A stretch of DNA of 64,000 nt from Schistocerca nitens (taxonomy: Eukaryota; Arthropoda; Insecta; Orthoptera; Acrididae), in contig NC_064614.1 of NCBI RefSeq assembly GCF_023898315.1, forward strand, positions 70,878,501 through 70,942,500, written 5' to 3'. A model generated the notes under the pieces. The model searched no databases and was not told the origin of the DNA. It saw only the letters and a list, made by a program, of their open reading frames with translations. This document shows, piece by piece, positions 55,844-64,000 of this stretch (position 1 is its first letter; each line of letters opens with the position of its first letter). Made by a program: the position numbers and the translations under genes.

Positions 55844-58800
55844 TCTGCTTTTTAACTTTGTCTTTGCCATATAACTTTTCACTTTACATTACTAGTATGC
55901 TTTGTCAGACTTAGAATCTGTTAACATGCAATAATGTTTGAAGTTAAATATCCAGTCAAGAACCAAGAGAACTTATTTCAACAGAAATTATGAATGCATT
56001 GTTATAGTGAACAGACGACACAATGTTGTTATTTGCACATACTTGCTTGTTAGTTGCACGATTACGTAACGACTATAAGGCTCACATACTTAGGACATTT
56101 ACCAGTGTTGCTAATGAGATTTTAATGCAACATTTTGGTTTACTGGAAAATACATTCTGGATTTAAAGTACTTTCTGTGAAATACCAGATGACACAGTGG
56201 TTAGTTTATGTGACAGTTACACGATTGTATCACGACGCTACTATTGAGTGACAATTTACAATGTTGCTTTTGCGGTGTATCTGTTTTATATCTGCACAGT
56301 TTTTCTGAATTCTTCTGGAAAGTAAAACATGTTTTAGTAGTAACTTTTGTGGTATAGCTACATTGAGACGGGGTTTTCCGTAGCACAACAATACGTTACA
56401 GCACAGTACATTCTTCATCACGGCAATAAGCGTAATAACTAAGGTATCTATACGCAAAGTATTTCACTTTTGTTTATCATGAGGTAAGTACATTGACTTC
56501 TGCAGAACTTAGCTTTCTGAGGATGATAACTACGACACTTCCACAGATATTATCTTACAGCAAGACACACATTTAGCGCTACAGGACACGTATTTGAGTG
56601 ATTAATTTTGTACTTAAATCATTTATTTTTAAAGATATTTGAAGTACAATGATACAAAGGTTTTCCATGATACATTTCATTCCATTGCTGTAATCTGCAA
56701 CACGTGAGGGTATAATTACATTAATCCTCAGGGGGGTACATGCTTACTTTGTGTACCGTGTGTTTGGCAAGCACAAGGAGCCCTAGCTAATATGGTATTT
56801 GCTTATACAACTTTACACATCGGTACCATATTTCTCCAATACAGAATTACACAGCTACCTGATTATTTAACAGAGAAAAAAACATTTCTTTTACTACATC
56901 AGTGACACATGTTTACGCAATTACACAGTTGGGTAACTTCACATTTATGAAATTGTATTTTGTATGTACTTTGTGAACTCTTCTTATTTTTTTCAGAATC
57001 ATTGTGATACTATGAGAGCTTTGAATGATGTATTTGGTATGGGTCATGATATTTAAAGTACGTTTGAGGTAGATGACACTTTTGAAATGAGCAGAGAATA
57101 TTTTTTAGGGTTTGAAATTATTGCAGAAAGCTACGACGTTTATGAGATTTGACTGAGGTGTTATGATGTTATTATTATGACGACGATGTGTATTATGTTG
57201 TTGAGGAATGTTTATTATGCTACATATTTCTCATGATGAAATATTGAAGAAGTGTCGATGAATATGTATATGTATAATGAGGTAAGGAATAATGAGTAGT
57301 GGTTAGGGACTCTGATTTGTGGAAAAGGATGAAATGTGTGTAAATGCGTGAATGTACCACAATGCCGACGAAAATTTTGTGGACACTGTTATATTTACAG
57401 GATTTTGTTTCTACACATTTGTATCGAAAATTTTCGACCTGTGAAATTTTCATATGAGACTGTCACTGTAGCGGAAACTGGTGTCGTAAATATTTTGGTA
57501 AGAACGTTAAGTGACCACCTGCACGTAATGCATCGTGGGCACCCAGCTGGGCGACAGTCGCCTGGAAAAAAGCCATTAGCGTGTGCCTTTCAGAGGCACA
57601 GGTGGAGAAAGAAAAGGGAGGCCATTATCCTCGCTATTGACGTTCCTTTGTAGAAAGCATCGCAAAAATGACACGGTCGAACTTGAAAACATATGATTAC
57701 ACTGTGGAGCTCTTAATTTATGATATTTACTAAATTGCCTAATGAAATGACGAGGAACATTTTTACATCTATTGTCTTGCTAGTTGAGAGAAATGCCATA
57801 TGGCTTGCTTTATGTATATATTTGCTCATTTCGTTTAATATCTAGTTTCTAGCTGCACTGCACCATTGGTTAAATAAAATTTTATAGATGTACTAATATA
57901 AATATTTTCTGTCTACAGATCGAGTAAATAATAATTTTTTCAAAAAAATGAGGGAGCACAAAAAGACGTTTACCTTCACAGGAACTGCATTCATAATTTT
58001 CTTTTCAAGTACTTGGTAATTTATTTTGTAGAATAAGTTGTGGGGCACCACTTTAATTACATAGACATTAAGATGTGAATAGACATTTCCCTTATCTGCA
58101 TTGTTGTCTTTAGTGTACTATTTTTTCTACTTGAGCTTTCTCATGTTTAGGTATAAGTTATAGCATTTGCTGCTGCTGTTCGCCAGGCATAGTGTTACTG
58201 AATTTGACTTTGTATTACTCTGTTAAGCCAGTTTTACTACTGATTTATTTTTCTTGTTTGCTGCACAGTGCCTTATATTAGTTGTAATATTGCAATTGCT
58301 TTGCCCATTGGTATTTTTTTTGTCATTGCTATTTGTATTAATTGTTTTGTACTGCTGCATTGCCTCGTTCCTTAGTTTAGCATCTGAGCACAGTAGATTT
58401 AAGTTAGCTTAAGAGGGGGTAGACTATATAAGAGAATGTGTTGTGACGAATTGGAAGATATGCATTGAGAAGCTATAAGAATATGGTTTGGCCAAAAAAA
58501 AGTATTTTGAAAGAGGAGATGAACAAAAAAGTAGGGTTTAGAGATAACAAGTTTAGGTAGGATTTTCTTGGAAATAAATGATGTAAGATAATGGAAAATA
58601 AATAATGAGGTAAGAAATATGTGAACATATAAATACAGAAAGCATGCTTGGATAGGATGTTTTGGTGAAAACAAATGTTGAAATAAGACGAAAGATCTAT
58701 GGAATGAAGTTTTGGGTTGGACTGCAGTACCAAATGTTACACTGAAAACGAACCCTGTCCTTTCCATTGTCTTATCCCCCTATGTGTTTGTGTACTCTTG

Positions 58801-59944
58801 TATATTTATGTTTTCCTGCCTTTATGTGTTTAGCTAGTAAGAGTTATGTTGTAGAATTTTTCTAATAATATGTTATTTACCTTGTAAAGATGTTTAGACA
58901 TTATTTATTTTGTTTTGTTTTAATGCTCATGTGTGAAGTTCATGTTTCGAAAGTTATTCAGACCTTTTATGCATGTACTTATGTCATAATTCCTGTAACA
59001 CTGATGTATATGTTATTTCGATTCTTTTGTAAAGCCCATATTACTACAAATGTTATCTGTACTATTATGTTCTTTAATGACGCATTTTGTACCTTTGTAA
59101 TTGTATTTTCATGTTGTAAATTTATAATTGTATAGACACCAGTTCTTCAAATTAAGTTACATTTCACTGCACACGTTTCTGTTGGTCATAGTATATGGAC
59201 AATATGTGAGAAGTAGGGACTGATAGTGTTTGCACGTGTGTTAATAATTCAGCAAGGGACTGGATAACAGCATTGCTGGTTCTAAGGACATTTCAAAAAA
59301 AATTTTCTGTGCGTGCACAAGTGGTGGTTTATGGACTTGCTATATTCTCCGCAAGAATCATCGATGGTGATTGTGCACCTGCACAGTCGCAAAGGACGGC
59401 AGCTAGCCATCTCTACAAGGACTACAGTGGGTCTGCATCTTTGATGGCCCACCAATACCATTATTTCTACAAGGACTACAGTGGGTCTGCACCTCTGGTG
59501 GCCCACCAATACCATAATCTCTACCAGCACTACTGTGGTTCTGCTCTGTGATCACCTACCTACCAATATTCTTCAAAACTTCGACTGACTCTGCTGTGGG
59601 TTTGCTCTGTTGTAGCCCATTACCTGTCTGCATGTCAAGAGTCAGCACTGTCTTTCCGTTGGAACGACAACACTGCTTCTCCAAGACAGCATCGAAATCC
59701 ACTACTTCTGTGTGCATTTTCTTTTACTGCTCAGACTTTGAGAAAAACACTGCTATTTTACTGTGATGAACGATCAGGACTGTCTTTATGGACTGTGAGA
59801 AATTTTAGCTTTTGACCAACATTGTATCAATAAGTGTGTGCATTTGATTTCTTTGTTATTGTAATTATGGAAAATTTTATCAAATCATTATTGGCCACTG
59901 CCCAAAACAAATTGTAAAATTTTTTGTGGGGACCATGGGGGCTA
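55844..59944 (+). other. Long non-coding 3' region of the gag-only element
   Basis: About 4.1 kb, T/A-rich, only short frames, no env or pol motif. Ends with 'gtggggaccatgggggcta' next to the LTR, a likely polypurine tract. May hold RNA signals or a decayed gene. Confidence 0.6.
59410..59550 (+). repeat. Minisatellite, about 2.5 units of 57 bp
   Basis: Units with 'ctacaaggactacagtgggt' and 'ggcccaccaataccat', the last one diverged. It keeps an open frame with 'KDYSGSA', probably by chance. Confidence 0.85.
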
Positions 59945-60523
59945 TGTAAGTAGGCTGTTTATGTTTTCTTATTGGCAACGTTACGTAGCGCTCTGTATGA
60001 AACTCACTGGCTGTGCTGTATGCAGTCTGTGGCTAGTTTGCATTGGTGTCTGTCATTGTAGTGTTGGGCAGCGGCAGCTGGATGTGAACAGCGCGTGGCG
60101 TTGCGCAGTTGGAGGTGAGCCGCCAGCAGTGGTGGATGTGGGGAGAGAGATGGCGGAGTTTGGAAATTTGTAAGGCTGGATGTCATGATCTGTTATGTAT
60201 ATTATGATTTTTCAACACTATTAAGGTAAATACATTGTTTGTTCTCTACTAAAATCTTTCATTTCCTAACTATGCCTATCAGTAGATAGTGCCTTCCGTA
60301 GTTTGAATCTTTTATTTAGCTGGCAGTAGTGGCGCTCGCTGTTTTGCAGTAGTTCGAGTAACGAAGATTTTTGGTGAGGTAAGTGATTTGTGAAAGGTAT
60401 AGGTTAATGTTAGTCAGGGCCATTCTTTTGTAGGGATTTTTGAAAGTCAGATTGCGTTGCGCTAAAAATATTGTGTGTCAGGTTAAGCACAGTCCTGTAT
60501 AATTGTACAAAGGGGTCGTTTCA
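59945..60523 (+). repeat. 3' LTR
   Basis: Single-copy version of the 5' LTR; ends 'ggggtcgtttca'. Confidence 0.92.
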
Positions 60524-60766
60524 AATGCATTCGAAAGTAATGTTCTATATATGACTCGCCAGAAAATCCTAAGAAATTTCGTCTTACGTCAAAACGGTAG
60601 GTGGATCAAAACAAAATGTCCAGACACTCTGTGACCAAAATACAGTAGTACTGAAACAGAGGATGACAGACCAAAGTCCGAAATACTAAATGACTTATTC
60701 CAAAGCTGTTTCACAGACGAAGACTGCAACGTAGTTTCTTCTCTAGATTGTCGCACAGATGGCAAA

Positions 60767-61728
60767 ATGGTAGATATCGAAATAGATGACAGAGGGATAG
60801 AAAAACAATTAAAATCGCTCAAAAGAGGTAAGGCCGCTGGACCTGATGGGGTACCTGCTCGATTTTACACAGAGTACGCGAAGGAACTTGCCCCCCTTCT
60901 TGCAGCGGTGTACCGTAGGTCTCTAGAAGAGCGTAGCGTTCCAAAGGATTGGAAAAGGGCACAGGTCACCCCCTTTTCAAGAAGGGACGTCGAGCAGATG
61001 TCCAGAACTATAGACCTATATCTCTAACGTCGATCAGTTGTAGAATTTTGCAACACGTATTATGTTCGAGTAGAATGACTTTTCTGGAGACTAGAAACCT
61101 ACTCTGTAGGAATCAGCATGGATTTCGAAGAAGACGATCGTGTGAAACCCAGCTTCTGCTATTCGTCCACGAGACTGAGAGGGCCATAGACACGGGTTCC
61201 CAGGTAGATGCCTTGTTTCGTGACTTCCGCAAAGCGTTCGATACAGTTCCCCACAGTCGTTTGATGAACAAAGTAAGAGCATATGGATTATCAGATAAAT
61301 TGTGTGATTCGAGTGAAGATTCCCTAGATAACAGAACGCAACATGTCATTCTCAATGGAGAGAAGTCTTCCGAAGTAGGAGTGATTTCAGGTGTGCCGCA
61401 GGGGAGTGTCGTAGGACCGTTGCTATTCAAAATATACATAAATGACCTTGTGGATAACATCGGAAGTTCATTGAGGCTTTTTGCTGATGATGCAGTAGTA
61501 TATCGAGAGGTTGTAACAATGGAAAATTGTATTGAAATGCAGGAGGATCTGCAACGAATTGACGCATGGTGCAGGGAATGGCAATTGAACCTCAATTTAG
61601 ACAACTGTAATGTGCTGCGAATACATAGAAAGAAAGATCCTTTATCATTTAGCTACAATATAGCAGGACAGCAACTGGAAGCAGTTAATTCCATAAATTA
61701 TCTGGGAGTACGCATAGGAGTGATTTAA
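60767..61728 (+). pseudogene. CR1-like reverse transcriptase (copy C)
   Basis: Two overlapping frames. 60767-61027 has 'GKAAGPDGVPARFYTEYAKE' and 'SVPKDWKRAQVTP'. 60949-61728 has 'QNYRPISLTSISCRILQHVL', 'NQHGFRRRRSCETQLL', 'FRDFRKAFDTVPHSRLMNKV', 'VISGVPQGSVVGPLLF', the intact catalytic 'LFADDAVVYREV' and 'YLGVRIGVI'. The frame then shifts. The region would copy element RNA by target-primed reverse transcription. One shift near 60985 and one near 61730 disable it; the RT core itself is unbroken. Confidence 0.88.
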
Positions 61729-62290
61729 AATTGAATGATCATATAAAGTTGATCGTCGGTTAAGCAGATGCCACACTTAGATTCATTGGAAGAATCCTAA
61801 AGAAATGCAATCCGAAAACAAAGGAAGTAGGTTACAGTACACTTGTTCGCCCAGTGCTTGAATATTGCTCACCGGTGTGGGATCCGTACCAGATAGGGTT
61901 GATATAAGAGATAGAGAAGATCCAACGGAGAGCAGCGCGCTTCGTTACAGGATCATTTAGTAATCGCGAATGTGTTACGGAGATGATAAACTCCAGTGGA
62001 AGACTCTGCAGGAGAGACGCTCAGTAGCTCGGTACGGGCTTTTGTTGAAGTTTCGAGAACTTACCTTCACCGTGGAGTCAAGGAGTATACTGCTCCCTCC
62101 TACGTATATCTCGCGAAGAGACCACGAGGATAAAATCAGAGAGATTAGAGGCATCCCGACAATCTTTCTTTTCACGAACAATACGAGACTGGAATAGAAG
62201 GGAGACCCGATATAGGTACTCAGAGTACCCTCTGCCACACACTGTCAGGTGGCTTGCGGAGTATGGATGTAGATGTAGATGTAGAGAGGC
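61729..62290 (+). pseudogene. CR1-like LINE C-terminal region and 3' end
   Basis: Fragments such as 'LEYCSPVWDPYQIGLI', 'RRAARFVTGSFSN' and 'LLPPTYISRRDHEDKIREIR' (61970-62197) match copy A. The tail is 'gtagat' repeats at 62264-62285. Confidence 0.8.
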
Positions 62291-64000
62291 AAGCACCGAG
62301 CTTCCGACGACAGAAATGGATTTTTCGAGAATTTTCACAGACAACGCTCACCGTAGAGTAAGTGACGGCAACCTCGGAGCTTTGTTTCCGAGCAGGGAAA
62401 CGAAGGAAGACGCAGGCCTTAGGCAGTTTGGGACAGCAAGGACATCGGAAAGCACACCGCGTCAACAACACCGCCTCGTCCAGCAAGGCCGGCTCTCGGC
62501 ATTCCATTAGAGAATGCCTGAGCCCGAAGAAACAAGGACATTGCCCTTCCACGACTGGTGATACCGGCCGCTCAGTTTCGGCTTTCCCTTCTCCCTACTG
62601 TGTCTCGACCACTCCGCAAGGCTCGTGGAGGTTAGGAAATTTAGTACACAGCGCTACTGTTTATAGACGCAACAACGGCTTTCGAGCGGATACAAGTTGA
62701 CTCGAGCAGAACTTTGACGACAAATACGGGCTCGTCTGTCCACACTGCTGCAACTCAGTGTCAGTGATAAGACAGCACTAAAATAGGTTTAGGGTGGTAA
62801 GGTCACAGGCCATGAAAAGCACTATTCGTACTGACAGTTTGTGACATTATTGTTCATATTTTAAAAAAAAAATTGTAAATATTTGATTGAAACTGTTAAA
62901 GCAGAAGTCGAGACATCTTGTTTGAAGTGAAATCGAAACTGAAACTCATTGATAAGATTAAAATGAAAGTATATACTAAGAAAAAGGGTGTAATATTTAC
63001 TTTTCAATATTCTGAAGATGTCTATTTGTTATAATTATTAAATGTAAAAAGGTGCTATGATGTAATTATGTATGTAATAGTTACTGGCACTCACTTAGGG
63101 CTGTATGAGATATGTGTAGTATAAAAGATGGAGTAGTTCCGTCAGGAACGGAAAGGTGTGTAAGCTTTTGGAAAGGTGGGAGCAGAAACATTTAGCGCGC
63201 TTTGGCGGGCGCGAACAGTCAGTCTGTGGCCAGTGATCTTATAGGCAACACGTACAGTGCCAGCATAGTGTGGAGTGCGCCGTATTGTTGCATCTTGCCT
63301 CAGTTGGAAACTGCAGTTTATCACGGCCTGGTATGGGGAGAGAAACGGGCTATTGATTATAAGATGGATCAACGCTATGAAGAGGAAATAAGTCCGACAT
63401 GGACAACTGCTCTTGGCCGTTCTGATATTAATGCTGTTGTTGCCACCAACGCCACCGTTGCTGATCACAGCTTACAGGGTACGACATTTTAGCTATGTAT
63501 TATAGTGTGTGCCAGGAAGTTGAAATGTGCTTTAAGAATAATAACAATCATCCAAATTAACAATTGTGTCCGCCTGGTAATTTATCCCGCTCATAAACCA
63601 AACAGGATCCTAACCTGGTACATGAAAATTCCGAGTGACCTGTATTCAGCCAAGACCGTGAAATCTTTACTATACTGTTGGTAAATCAATGATTAATCAG
63701 TGAAATAATTGATGGAAAGAATAACTGAGAATTTCATAATTAACATTGCTATTATCTTCTGTGTTAAAATGATTACGTAAGGTTATGTCAGATTTAGAGA
63801 CCACATTAGATATATTGTATGCTGCTTTCACGTTACGTATTAATGAAAGGAAATGCTAAGTTGATGATGAACGGTGATAAATAGTAACGTTAAACAGTTT
63901 ATAGTTAACCAATGAAATGTTGAGTACCAAATATGTTGATGTAGAACCCCCCCCCCCCCCGCCCCCCTGCCCAAATTTACTTCTGTTTTCATGAAATCAG
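62291..64000. other. Unassigned; TATA-like site and C-homopolymer
   Basis: 62291-62720 is GC-richer with frames on both strands but no domain. 'agtataaaagatgg' at about 63118 is a good TATA box match, followed by 'ccgtcagg'. The frame at 63202-63492 downstream has no known domain. It could be an LTR promoter, but no second copy is in the window. 63947-63960 is a run of C. Confidence 0.4.

Larger units (their letters stand above)
52309..60523 (+). mobile_element. Gag-only LTR retrotransposon, 8.2 kb
   Basis: Direct LTRs (52309-52949, 59945-60523) start TGTAAG and end TTTCA. Target duplication 'aatg' at 52305-52308 and 60524-60527. Inside: one intact gag-like frame, a 66-codon pol remnant, then about 4.1 kb without coding potential. 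It sits in CR1-like LINE copy C. It should need RT and integrase from a related element. Confidence 0.88.
60528..62290 (+). mobile_element. CR1-like LINE copy C, 3' part
   Basis: Continues the LINE interrupted by the LTR element: linker region, RT, C-terminus and 3' end with 'gtagatgtagatgtag'. The best-preserved of three copies of this family. Frameshifts at about 60985, 61020 and 61730. Confidence 0.9.

Noticed and set aside
59273..59551. 92-codon frame over the minisatellite as a real protein
   Set aside because: Openness follows from a unit length divisible by three; no start context or known domain, and it lies in the element's 3' non-coding region.
1..64000. CRISPR arrays, bacterial operons, ribosome binding sites
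   Set aside because: The window is eukaryotic transposon-rich DNA; no regularly spaced short repeats were seen.

Overview
This window looks like nuclear DNA of a large, repeat-rich insect genome, most likely an orthopteran (grasshopper or locust). The clues are many copies of tRNA-headed SINEs, a 5S rRNA-derived SINE, CR1-like and RTE-like LINEs, mariner, Tc1 and MULE DNA transposons, and Ty3/gypsy LTR retrotransposons, many nested in one another. I find no convincing single-copy host gene, no functional tRNA or rRNA gene, and nothing bacterial. The genus is an inference from repeat type.

Layout. 1-3850: SINE tails, then a decayed CR1-like LINE (copy A) interrupted by an inverted RTE-like LINE and by a 652-bp element with inverted arms and hammerhead-like motifs; a family-B SINE sits at its 3' end. 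3851-11312: mostly unassigned DNA with microsatellites, two fragments of DDE transposases and two SINEs. 11313-21917: decayed Ty3/gypsy material in the order gag, (protease), RT, RNase H, integrase, env-like. It is interrupted by a 5S-derived SINE plus a mariner at one gag site and by an unidentified insertion of about 790 bp between RT and RNase H; a 412-bp tandem duplication follows pol. 21918-24081: a MULE with repeated subterminal inverted motifs and a 9-bp target duplication. 24550-25500: a non-LTR RNase H/C-terminal fragment and a family-C SINE. 26615-28635: CR1-like LINE copy B. 29581-32308: a mariner that contains a nearly full-length Tc1-like element, whose transposase frame is open but lacks the first catalytic Asp.

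34306-45427: an LTR retrotransposon of about 11 kb with both LTRs. Its gag and pol are broken, and it has been invaded by two SINEs and by a 1160-bp foldback element whose two arms each carry a tRNA-like sequence. A Tc1-like relic and a family-D SINE follow. 47727-48969: a 5'-truncated RTE-like LINE (minus) with an 11-bp target duplication. 49442-50142: two minus-strand SINEs.

52309-60523: the most striking object. It is an 8.2-kb LTR element with recognisable LTRs and a 4-bp target duplication, inserted in CR1-like LINE copy C. It keeps one long intact gag-like reading frame (791 aa) but has almost no pol: a 66-codon frame seems to join the start and end of pol. About 4.1 kb of non-coding DNA follows. 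It looks like a gag-only non-autonomous retrotransposon. The rest, 62291-64000, is unassigned.

The nesting gives a relative chronology (LINE copies, then LTR or DNA elements, then SINEs). There is no pathway here: the genes are parts of selfish elements that would act, if at all, through proteins supplied by related intact copies.
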